A DNA stretch of 64,000 nt, taken from contig BDDC01000029.1 in NCBI GenBank assembly GCA_001662425.1, positions 84,473 to 148,472 of the forward strand. Direction: 5' to 3'. The notes under the pieces are model-generated. The model worked only from the letters and a program-made list of their open reading frames with translations, searched no databases and was not told the origin of the DNA. The translations under genes and the position numbers were made by a program. Below, one piece after another: positions 33,616-43,351 of the stretch; position 1 is the first letter of the stretch, and each line of letters starts with the position of its first letter. Source of the stretch: Chlamydomonas sphaeroides (lineage: Eukaryota > Chlorophyta > Chlorophyceae > Chlamydomonadales > Chlamydomonadaceae).

Positions 33616-34297
33616 GAGGCCGGCAGGGTCAGGCGTGGGGGCGCGCTGACGGTGGCTGGTGGCTTGTACGATAGGGTAGCTCGTGCTCGCGTGGCCAGAT
33701 GCCGCGTGGCGTGCAGACAGCTGTGGTTCGTAAACAGATAGGGTTAGGGAAAGGGAAATTACAGATGAGCAAGGGGCCGCAGCGGGAGGCAAAGCTTCCT
33801 TGGCCCCTAAACGGTTGAGGCAGGTGTTGAGTGCCGGGACGGATTGCAGGTCGGGCCGCGGCGGCGCCGTGATCGATGTGCTCGTGCTGTCGGGACTGCT
33901 TGCATTGATGCGGTGTGCGTGTACTGGCAATTCATGACGTGCATGTCTCGTGTCGTAAGCAGCGGGGCTAATGGCCGCCACGGAACACGTGGCATGTTGG
34001 AAAGGCAACAGCATGGCGAAGCTGCGACATGGCCAGCCGAAGAGGCTGCAGGTGCTTTGTAAATGTCAAGGCTGTATCTAGCGCCACGCTATCCTCGTGC
34101 CGGTTGCCGCCATCCGCAACCAAGCACCAGTTGGACATAGTCTGAGGCACGGGTGCGGGCACGATGTGGGCTCGGGGCGGGGGGAACATGAGGGGGAATC
34201 TGCTTGCGCACGTACCCCCGGCTAGATAGTGACCCAACTGCACCGCTGTATCGAATTGAGCACTGCAAAGGCAGCTCTTTTCAACAGAATTTGAAGA
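33616..34297. other. WD40 3' UTR and IspD upstream region
   Basis: No exon was recognised. The WD40 poly(A) signal candidate TGTAA is at 34058-34062; the 236 bases after it would hold the IspD promoter. Confidence 0.55.
34058..34062 (+). terminator. TGTAA poly(A) signal candidate for the WD40 gene
   Basis: TGTAA on the + strand, 443 bases 3' of the WD40 stop and 236 bases before the IspD start. Confidence 0.55.
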
Positions 34298-35378
34298 ATG
34301 CTGCAAGCGCAACACTCCGCCCAGACTCAGTCGCGCAGCTCGGCGCGCAGCCAGGCGCAGCCATGCGTTCGTGCACAGCTTGGGTCGTCTGTTAAGCGCA
34401 ACGCAGCCTTTGGCACCGCTCGGCCGATCGCGACTGCGTCAGGGCATGTTCGCCTTGCGCGCGCTGCCGATTCTCGCTCGCGGGCGGCGTCGATCGTCGT
34501 AAGGGCCAGCGGCGCCGCGCCAGTGACCCTGGAGAAGGGCTCGGTGTCCGTGGTGCTGCTTGCTGGAGGCGTCGGCAAGCGCATGGGCGCGGCCATCCCC
34601 AAGCAGTACCTCGAGCTGCGCGGCCAGCCCATCGCCACCTACTCGTTGGACATGTTCGCTCGCATGCCCGAGGTCGGCGAGATCGTCATCGTGTGCGACC
34701 CGTCGTGGCGGGACTTGTTTGAGAAGCGCTTCCCCGGCCTGCCGTCGCACCTGAAGTTCAAGTGGGCGCTGCCCGGCGCCGAGCGCCAGGACTCGGTCTA
34801 CAACGGCCTGCAGCAGGTCGCGGCCTCCGCCGCGATCGTGGCTGTCCACGACTCGGCACGCCCGCTCGTGACGCCGGCCGACGCGCGCCGCTGCATGGCC
34901 GACGGCCTGGCCGTCGGCGCCGCGGTGCTCGGCGTGCAGGTCAGTCTCGGCTCCCACAGCACAGCTATCCTATCTATCCAGTAGCTACAGCTCACAATTC
35001 GCCGTCGTAGCTATTTGCAGGTGCCCAACTCAGCAACACCCCGACGCATGCACATGCGCGCAGGTTAAGCCCACGATCAAGGAGGTCAACGCCGACCTCA
35101 CCGTGGTCAAGACGCTGCAGCGCGCCAAGCTGTGGGAGGTGCAGACGCCTCAGTGCATCCGACCAGAGCTGCTGCGCGCTGGCTTTGAGATGGTCAAGCG
35201 CGACAACCTCGAGGTCACCGACGATGTGTCGATCATTGAGGCCATGGGCAAGCCCGTGCGCATCACGCCGGGCGCCTACACCAACATCAAGGTCACGACA
35301 CCTGACGACATGGCCGTCGCGGAGAAGTTCCTGGACGAGCAGGCCGCGAGCATGGCCAAGCAGGCGGTGGCGGCGTGA
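34298..35378 (+). CDS. ISPD: 2-C-methyl-D-erythritol 4-phosphate cytidylyltransferase (IspD), plastid-targeted
   Basis: Two exons, 34298-34939 and 35064-35378, 318 residues. IspD joins CTP and MEP to give CDP-ME in the plastid MEP isoprenoid pathway. The first ~70 residues are Ser/Ala/Arg-rich and acid-poor, as in a chloroplast transit peptide. The enzyme core starts [15 protein letters not shown] (about residues 84-97) followed by [11 protein letters not shown], the nucleotide-binding signature. [38 protein letters not shown] and [17 protein letters not shown] are the expected later motifs. The length fits plant and algal enzymes. The end is Ala/Lys-rich (MAKQAVAA), and the DNA after the stop contains echoes of that same sequence. 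Confidence 0.97.
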
Positions 35379-35605
35379 GCGGGCGGCAGCGGCGGCAGCG
35401 TGAGCTGGCGGCAGCGGCGGCAAGGACGAGCACGCCGCGACGGCCGCCAAGCAGGCGGTGGCGGCGGCGTCCTCGTAGTGGCGGCCAGGGAGGAGCTGGC
35501 GGCGGCGGCGTGAGCTGGCGGCGGCCAAGCAGGTGGCGGCAGCGGCGATGTGAGCTGGCGGCGGCCAGGCAGGAGCTGGCGGCGGCTTGTGATCAGAGCT
35601 GGCGG
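35345..35605. repeat. GAGCTGGCGGC(GGC)n repeats spanning the IspD stop and 3' UTR
   Basis: GTGAGCTGGCGGC(A/G)GC recurs about six times, interleaved with copies of the coding end CCAAGCAGGCGGTGGCGGC at about 35358-35376 (coding), 35447-35465 and 35528-35543. The 3' UTR therefore looks like expanded copies of the last codons. Confidence 0.85.
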
Positions 35606-36406
35606 TGACGGGAGCTGGCGGCGGCGTGAGCACCAGCATGCGATGTGATGGCAGCTAGCGGCAGCGACCGAGAGTTGGAGCTGGTGGCGGCGCTGGGACT
35701 GGGCGGAAGCTGGCGGCAGCAGCCACCAAGCACGCGCGGCGACAGTCGCGTACGACGGGAAGCGGCGGTGGCGTCAAGTTCTGGGCCGAACCTGGCGGCG
35801 GCCACCTCTGTGGTGGCGATGGTTATTGGGTCCACCCCGTGGCGGCGGCGGCGGCAAGGCGGGAGTTGTCGCGGCTCCGGAAGTTGGCGGTGGAAGGCTG
35901 GATAGGAGCGCAGCTGGCAGCCAGCGAGCGCAGTTAGCCTGGGCTGCCAGTACTGCCGGTTGTCTCCGGTACCCTCCTCGAAAGTGTCGGGAGCACGAGC
36001 CGTTCGACTCGGGCACCAAGGTAGCACAAGTACGAAATAAGCCAACTTGGGAACCCTTGCATGTTGTGCAGCTGAAGACCTCGTTCGGCGTGGCGGACGA
36101 GTTGCGGGCGGGCGGCTTGCATGGTACCCTGGCTGGAGCTTGCGGCGTGATGCAACGTGCAACGAGTGTCGCGGTGTTCGTGTGGCGCCTAGGCATCCCT
36201 AAGCATGGCGATCCTCCAGTGACCCCGGCATGTAAGGTTGTGAGTTTGCACTGCATTGCAGTGCCCGGCGCCACCGGGCACACAGCATAGCACCGGGCAC
36301 ACAGCAATATGCTGCTCCATACAGCGCCGCCCAAGTCCGTACAAGTCTGTACATGCCCTGCAGCGGCCGCTCACGCTCACGGGCTGCCCCGCGCACCGCC
36401 GACTGC
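35606..36406. other. Convergent region between IspD and the SDR gene
   Basis: IspD 3' UTR with a TGTAA at 36231-36235, then a short space to the SDR stop. A near-duplicate GCCCGGCGCCACCGGGCACACAGCA / ACCGGGCACACAGCA lies at about 36262-36306. No coding exon was recognised. Confidence 0.5.
36231..36235 (+). terminator. TGTAA poly(A) signal candidate for IspD
   Basis: TGTAA on the + strand, 853 bases 3' of the IspD stop; the intervening 3' UTR is lengthened by the GGCGGC repeats. Confidence 0.45.
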
Positions 36407-39222
36407 TCACGACACCAGCCCCGCTCCTCCGCCGTGCAACCGCATCGCCAGCGCCGCCGCCAGCGCCGCCACCATCGCCGCCACTAGCACCGCCAGCGCC
36501 TGCCGCCGCCAGGCCAGCCGCGCGGCGGCGTCCACGAACCCTGGGCCCTTGCCCGCCGGGCCCCGGCCCCACATGGCGTCCGCGCCCCAGCCCTGCGCCG
36601 CCATGTACGGCACCACCTCCCGCCTGTCGTACTGAACGGGATCGTACCCGAGCTCCCGCCGAGCCTTGTCGATGGAGAACCAGTGGCTTACGGCGCTGAA
36701 AGGAGGCGACAGGGGAGCAGGCGGGCAGTGGTGGTTGCTCTAGCAGGGCAGTCAAAAAAGCGGAAGTACGCAAAGGCAGGCAGGGCAGGGCTTGCGAGCG
36801 ATGCGTGCCTTCAAAGGCTGGGTGCGCTCTACATGACGTGAACAGCATGTTGGGAGGCCATGATGAGTCCTGAGCGCACACCGCGGCACGACGATTCGCT
36901 TCGATCTCGAGCGCAATGTCGTCCGCCTCACCACTTGTCGACCTCCATGCGCGTCAGCGGGGGCTCCGCCACCAGCCGCCCCAGCAGCGGCCACGCCAGC
37001 TCTATAGCGGCCGCCACCGCGTAGACGGGGCGGAAGGGGACGTTGAGGGAGGGGTAGGTGTAGCCCAGGCCCTGCACCATGGGCTTGAACTGTGCGGGGT
37101 GGCGGGGGAGAGGGGAGGGCCGGGCAGGTAAGCAAGGGGCTTGGGAACGTGTGGGCGGTTGGGCGCAGAGTAAGGTGTAGCCCAGGCCCTGCACCGTGTG
37201 CCCCNNNNNNNNNNACGCCCAAGCAGAGCCGCACACAGGCAGACCACTGTGCGAGGTCACCAGGAGCGGCGCCCTGTACGGTACAGCCACCTGCCGTACC
37301 GGCACCCAACGCACGTGCAGGAAGTTGTTGATGGGCGCCCCGTCGCTGGCATAGTACACCTGCCCCGCCGCCGCCGGGCGCGCAGCTGCGCCCTCCGAGC
37401 CGTCACCGCCGGGCGCCGCCCCAGCCGCCGCGTCGCCGTGCCCGGGCGCCCGTCGAGGCGGCTGCGGCTGCGGCTGCGGCGGCTCCCGCAGCGCGACCTC
37501 GGCTCGTATGAGCAGCTGGCACAGGTTGTCTACGTGGATCCTGCGAGGCCGTGATATGGGGAGGGAGCAGGCCACGCGTTGGGTAAGGGCGGCGGGCAAC
37601 ACACACCAGGGGACAGCGGGCTTGCGGGCCCTGCGGGAGGCACAGCGGGCTCAGGCAATGAACTAGGCGGCGGCGCCGTGAGCGAGTGTCGCAAGGTTAA
37701 GCCTCAAGCCGCCCCCGCCGCCGCACCGCCCACCGCGATCAGCACACTGCCCAAGGCCCCCCAGCCCCACCCACCAGTCACTTAGGTTGTCGCGGCTGCC
37801 GAACGTCGCCACAAACAGCCCCGCCCGCACCATGCGCACCACGCGCGGCTGGTGCCGCGTCTCGCCCGCGCCCCAGATGCCCGTGGACCGCACCGCACAT
37901 GTCCGCAGCACCGGTGCCGGCCCCGGCCCCGGCCCCGGCGCCGCCTCGCCCTGCTGCCGGCCCTCCGCCCGCTCCGCCGCCGCCTCGCGCCGCGATCCAG
38001 GGCCCGGGCCCGCCTCGGCACCCGAGCGCCGCCGCAACGTGTCCGGCGACGGCAGCGACGGCGGGCCACCGAAGCCCGAGTCTTCCGAGTGCCGTGGCGG
38101 CGGGGTTTGCGGTGTGGGGTTGGGGCTAGGTTTCAGCAGCGGCGTGCCGTCGGCCGCCCGTACGAGGCGCTCGGCGGCGGCCTTGGTGGCGGAGTAGGCG
38201 TCCTTGTAGGCGGAGGCGGGCGGGTAGGGCGCGGACTCGTCGCCGCCGTCGATGCGCCTGGGCGGTGGGTGGGAAGGGGGCGGGCGGTTCGCGTCAGGCT
38301 TCGTCAAAAGGTTTGCGCCGGGCCTCGTGTGAAGGCTCACGCCAGGGTGTCCGAGCGCCGGGGAGCCGACAGGCTGTGCGCGCCCCTCAACACGGCGCCA
38401 CGGGCCATGGGGCCGGCGCCTAGCGCCTGGCGCCGCCCGCGCCCACTGAGCCCACGAGTTGAGGACACGAGCCGCCGCGCGCGGGCCCCGCGCTAGGCTG
38501 CCTCAGCAGCTTGCCCATGCTACATGCATTCGACCGACCCACATCAACGTGCCCACTGCAGCGCCGCAGTCGCACCTGCCCACGAAGATGGTGTTGCAGG
38601 TTGACACGTACACCAGCCGCCGCACGCAGCAGCCCACGCACGCCGCCAGCACGGCCTGCGTGCCGCCCACGTTGACGGCCGCGATGAGGTCCGGCCTGCG
38701 CAGCTCGGCGCCCGACATGCCGTACGAGGCCACGTGGAACATGGCGTCCTGCGTACGGCAGTGCGGTACGGCGGCACGTGTGTTTCGGCTCCTGTGGGTC
38801 TGCCAGTCAAGCCCCACAGCAGACGGCGGCGAGACCACGGCACTCCTCACCACGCCCTCGGCTGCGGACCGCACGGCGTCCGCGTCCGCTACGCTGCCCG
38901 CGACGAAGCTCATGCCGGGCAGCAGCGGCTGCGACGGCGGAGCGATGTCCAGCAGCACGGCCTGTTGGGGTAAGGGCAGGGATGAGTGCGGTCAGCGAGC
39001 GCGGAGAGGGCTGGGCTGGCGCAGCCGGATGCGACGATGCCTCGGCAACAGCACGTGGCCCGGGGCCAGGGGTAGGCGCCGTGGGGCTGGGGCAAAGCCC
39101 ACCTGGATGCCATGCTCCCTGACGAGGATGGTGGCCAGGCGGAATCCCAGAAAGCCCGCCCCGCCAGTGATGAGCACGCGGCGTGTGGTTGAGGCGCTGT
39201 CGTCGCCGCTGGGTTGGGCCAT
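36407..39222 (-). CDS. SDR42E/3-beta-HSD-like NAD(P)-dependent dehydrogenase with C-terminal membrane helix
   Basis: Seven in-phase exons on the minus strand: 39103-39222, 38851-38961, 38576-38748, 37775-38257, 37315-37540, 36932-37089 and 36407-36695, about 519 residues. The nucleotide fold starts RRVLITGGAGFLGFRLA (about 15-31); FHVASYGMSGAEL and RRLVYVSTCNTIFVG are typical of the SDR42E/3-beta-HSD group; the catalytic YxxxK is YSATK (about 156-160). LRTCAVRSTGIWGAGETRH, WIHVDNLCQLLIRAEVAL, YYASDGAPINNF and the final HWFSIDKARRELGYDPV complete the family pattern. WRRQALAVLVAAMVAALAAA near the C-terminus is a membrane helix, suggesting ER attachment. A Pro/Gly-rich insertion of roughly 70 residues sits between the YxxxK and LRTCAV segments, inside one exon. 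An upstream in-frame ATG at 39376-39378 could add residues. The substrate is unknown; sterol-like by family. Confidence 0.88.
37057..37214. repeat. Exon-edge duplication next to a 10-base gap
   Basis: GGTGTAGCCCAGGCCCTGCACC occurs in the SDR exon (37057-37078) and again in the neighbouring intron (37174-37195), 117 bases apart. Nine bases after the second copy the assembly has NNNNNNNNNN (37205-37214). Confidence 0.9.
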
Positions 39223-40347
39223 GGGTGAGGCCGCCCGCCCCGGCAGGAGCTCGGCGTCGCTGTTGCGAGGCAAGTGATGTGTTTTGATGCAATCGAGAGA
39301 GTGTAGAGGTGTATAAAGAGCGCAAACACCGCACGGAAGGCAGCCGCACGCGAACGACGATGCTGAGCACCGACCCAAGCGCGTTACGGCCGGGTACAGG
39401 TCTGCTTGCTTAGGGTTTAGGAGGAGTTATCAGCGCAGGCCCAGGTGGATAGCGGGCGTATGCGAGGTACCACGTGCGCGATCCCGCGCATTCGTCTCGT
39501 GACTACAGTGCAGCGATGTGCAGCAAGTTGCGGCGTGACGAAGATGACGGTGCGCTCAAGGGAACTTGGACGGGCCCGTCGGCAATGCGGCTGCATCGCG
39601 GCCTTACACAAACACACACGGTCCTCCCCCCGCCAGCACACGCCTTCCAGCGCCTTCGCACTGAGCCCACGGCAGTGCGCCGGCGCGGTAGCAGCACCGC
39701 CGCCACGATGATGCCCTCCAAAGCCCACAAGCCAAACCTCGCTGCAGCCCCGCGCTTCCCCGGTCCCAGCGTCTCCCGCGACAACCGATAGCTCACATTT
39801 CGTGACAGTTCAGAGCACACAAGCCTTCACCCAGGGCCAGTGCGCAGCGAGTGATAATGACACCAGCAGCGCGAGCTGCTGCACGGTGCTGAGAGATGCT
39901 GCCCAGCGCCGCGCCTCCGTGCGAGCCTGTCGAGTGACGAAGTGTCCCCACTGCGTGAACCCCAACCCCACCTCACCCGACACTCAAGCTTCATTCAAAC
40001 CGCTGCGGATGCCTGCACGACAACTGCCACCCACCGTTCGCCGCATGACATTTTAGCCACCATTCGACGCAGCGGTGCCTCAGCACACCCACCTCCCGCG
40101 CCCTTCACCGCCGAGCCTCCTCGCTGCCCTCCTCCAGCCACCCCGGCACCCAAGCCCACGGCCGCTGCGCACGCACCAGCCCAGCGCTGGCGGCACGGTA
40201 GCTTCATGTACGTACGGCACTGACATGACCGCAGGCCCCCGGCCGCCGCTCTCCCGTCGCCCCAACGGCGCACCACCGCCCCTATCGCGAGGGCGCTGCG
40301 CCATGCCCCTGCACGGCCAGGCCAGCGCCTGCCGTGCCCTGCGCCCT
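39223..40347. other. Intergenic: SDR upstream and GST 3' region
   Basis: No exon was recognised. It holds the SDR 5' flank and the GST 3' UTR with a minus-strand TGTAA at 39604-39608. Confidence 0.5.
39604..39608 (-). terminator. TGTAA poly(A) signal candidate for the GST-like gene
   Basis: TGTAA on the minus strand, 740 bases 3' of the GST-like stop codon. Confidence 0.4.
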
Positions 40348-42857
40348 TCACCGCGCCTTCTTGCTGCCCTCCTCCTGCGGCCAGTGCGCCGCAAAGATGG
40401 CGTCGCGCCACGCCACCACGTCCGCAAACTCCTCCTGGTACGGCTGCGGCAGCAGTGGGGCAAGTGCGCAGGGGCGGCGGGTCAACTCCTTTGTCTGGGT
40501 GTCAGGGTGCGCTAACCTCGGGTTGCGAGCGGCCGTCCGCGTCCCGCCACACACCCCTTCAAACCACGTACCGTAGAAGCCCAGCCCCTCCTTTCCCTGT
40601 GCCAGCCCGCGCACCTCCATAGCCTGGAGCTTGACGCGGGGGGTGCTGGCGTAGGGTGGCGCCAGCGGCTTGACCACCTGTGCGTCACACGGTGTACGGC
40701 GCACACAGGGCGTGCCATGTGTGCAGCGTGGGGAGGGGTTCATGCAGGGGAGGAGCCAGGCACGGCCTGCGACCCAGGCGCAGCCCGCACCCCGCCGGCC
40801 CATCGGAGCCGCCACGTGCACCGCCGTGTTCGGACAGCCTCTCACCGCCACCGCCACAGCCATGGCCATGTCCGCGTACGTCAGCGCGCCGCCCACCAGG
40901 TAGCGCAGGGCGGGCGAGGAGCTGGTGCCGGTGGTGGTGCGAGGGGCGGCGGAGGCGGAGGGCGGCGGCGCGGCCCGCAGCGCGGCCTGCAGCTCGCGCA
41001 GCACCGCTAGCGCCTGGAGCGTGTGTGGAAGAGGGCGTGGGAGGGGCCGTGCCGGTCAGGGAATCTGGGCGCAGCAGGAGACATCGACACGCCACTCCAC
41101 AGTGTAACCACCTGCACACGGCCGGAGCCGCCAGCTTCACCAGCGCGCGTGCGAGCGGCGGCCCCCCTGACCCTGGGGGCGCAGGCTCGCCCACCCCAGC
41201 GTTGTCCGATTGAGTCGACACGGTCTACGGAGGTGGATCGTTGATGTATACAATAGAATAAATACAAGATGCGAGGGCTGCTGCCTGCCCAGGAGTCCAT
41301 CCAGCCCTTGCCTTGTCCAGCGACGTCGACTCGCTCTCGGCCTGATACTTGGTGCGCAGCCGCAGCGCGAAGAAGCGCACCAGCAGCGGCCCCAGCGGCC
41401 CCAGCCAGCGCAGGCTCGAGGGCACCTGCGAGCGCAGCGCCGCCTGCGCAGGGGAGGAGGGTAGGACAATCCGGCGGCGGCCGGCGGCGGCGGCCGGTGA
41501 GGAGGGCGTACGGAGGGTCGGGGTTGGGGGCGGACACGCAGCGCGTCCTTCTTTAAGGCGGTGGTCCGTGAGGAGGGCGTACGACGGTGCCGAGGGCAAG
41601 GCGATGGGCGACACGAGCCGGGCAGCCGGGGCTGGGGGGCTGCGTGCGCAGGGTTTGTGGTCGGTCATGGTGACAGAAGGGGACTGAGATGCTCACGGCG
41701 CCGCACCAGGTCCGCCAGCAGGGCGACTGTTGCTTCCAGTGCGGCCGTAGCTCATGACAAATGACACGAATGTGAAATATATGTAAGACAAACAGAAGAT
41801 GTATGTTAGCAAGCCACCTACCGGGTCCGAAAGCAGGGCGACTATGAGCCCAGTGCGGCCAAAGTTGAGCACGGTATCGCTCTTGGCGTTCCAGCTGCGG
41901 CGACGTGGGGAGGCGCCGGGCGGCAGCAGGACGAAGCTGAGCTGGGGGCCGGAGGCGAGGCGCCGGGCTGGGCTAGCGCCAGGTGCCGGAGGTACGTGTG
42001 CGGTTTCCAAGATCCCTGGATTAGATGGTTTAACGTTTCATCAAGGAATCGGTGCCAACCTGTACATATTGACGAAGGAATTTGGCAAGCTGAGGTAGCG
42101 GCGGGTGCAAGGTATGGGGTCCGAGGCGGGCGGGCTGTGGGTTGTTGGTGCGCAAAGGCAACGGCCCGCACCGAGGAGGCGTGGGCCAGCATGGCATGCC
42201 AGCGTGGCAGGTATTGTGCCAATCCGTCGGCCTTGCCAGCAGCTGCAGGATGGCGCGCGGTTAGGCATGCAAAGGGCCCACAGCGCGTGCGCTGAAAGAC
42301 CCCGACAAGTGCGTGCTTTGCTAGGACCAACGTTGCCAGCGAGTGTGATTGTACCTATGCAACACGTGGCGCATGCGTAATTGCTTGCCTGCGCACGGCG
42401 TCCTCCTGGCCGTCGGGGAAGAGCCGCTCCGCGCCGGGCCGCGCCGAGCGCTTGTCGGCCCAGGCAGCGATGTCGACCGAGTGCAGCAGCACGCCGTCGG
42501 CCGGGGTGAACATCACAGGCACCGACAGCTTGCCGCCCCACTTCGACAGCCGGCGGCGCAGGATGAGCTCGCCCACAACAGGCAGGTACGACGTGGTCTT
42601 GTAGCGTATGCCATGGTGTTTTAGCGCGAAGCGGGCCTGTCGGAGGTGAGTTAGGGACGGTTGCGGGGTATGTGAAGCGGTGAGCGGGCGCGGGGACGCA
42701 TGGGTTTGGGCGTGTTGCAGCACTCTTTGCAGGGCATTTTGCAGCGCGTGTCGCGGACTGCATGGGAACGTTGATGGCTGGAATTTGCAGAAGAGCACAC
42801 CTTAAGGCTCCACGCGCTGACGTTAAGGGAGACGAACTCAGGGATGGTGTCGGGCAT
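40348..42857 (-). CDS. Glutathione S-transferase-fold protein
   Basis: Seven exons on the minus strand: 42801-42857, 42366-42636, 41822-41967, 41312-41443, 40846-41013, 40615-40677 and 40348-40443, about 310 residues. The thioredoxin-like N-domain reads EFVSLNVSAWSLK-ARFALKHHGIRYKTTSYLP, then VPVMFTPADGVLLHSVDIAA (cis-Pro and Ser-x-I-A motif). The helical C-domain has LNFGRTGLIVALLSDP, LAVLRELQAALR, YLVGGALTYADMAMAVAV and EEFADVVAWRDAIFAAHW. These fit the GST superfamily. The usual catalytic Cys/Ser region is SAWS, so a Ser-type active site is possible; the substrate is unknown. The intron after exon 41312-41443 appears to start with GC (AAG|GCAAGG). The exon 2/3 junction is less certain. The gene is divergent from the ARM-like gene. 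Confidence 0.83.
41707..41870. repeat. Exon-edge duplication with AT-rich spacer in the GST-like gene
   Basis: GGTCCG-CAGCAGGGCGACT...CCAGTGCGGCC at about 41709-41747 is repeated at 41824-41860, where it is the 3' end of the coding exon. The DNA between (about 41752-41815) is AT-rich (GTGAAATATATGTAAGAC). Confidence 0.85.
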
Positions 42858-43351
42858 TCTCGCCGAGAGTCGTTGGGTTTGAGGCCCGCGAGTGAAGCAA
42901 CCTGGAGAAAGCACGAGCCGTAGATGTTCCCAGAACACAGACTATCGCGGAAGGCCCCGGGGGCCAGTCAGAAGTAATCGCGAAGCAAGGATGACCCCGT
43001 GCGTTGTCGTGAAGCAGGGCGTTTGCGGAACTCGGTATGCAGTATGCAATTTTATGCTATGGCTTCGAGTGTGCCGTGCTTGGGCAATGGTGGGTATGGA
43101 GGCTCGGGGCTAAACACCCGGGGAGCAAATCGCTAGGGTAATTCGTGCCAAGACGAATGGGCCGCTGGGTCAGCATGCTGACATTCGCTCGATGCGACGA
43201 CAGCCATATCAAATACCAGCTTCGATACGAATAGGGTGAAATTTGCATATCGACAAGGCCCTCGAACTCGAAGAAGTGATCCTTTGTGTCCTTTACCCTA
43301 CCCGTCCTAGCGCAACATAGGGTTGTGCGCTGAGCACGCTGCTTTGGCGTA
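42858..43351. promoter_or_regulatory. Divergent upstream region (GST-like / ARM-like)
   Basis: 494 bases between start codons of divergent genes and no coding signal; probably a shared promoter region. Confidence 0.5.

Noticed and set aside
33735..33765. Telomere-like GGGTTAGGGAAAGGG stretch
   Set aside because: A single short degenerate motif inside a 3' UTR, not an array.
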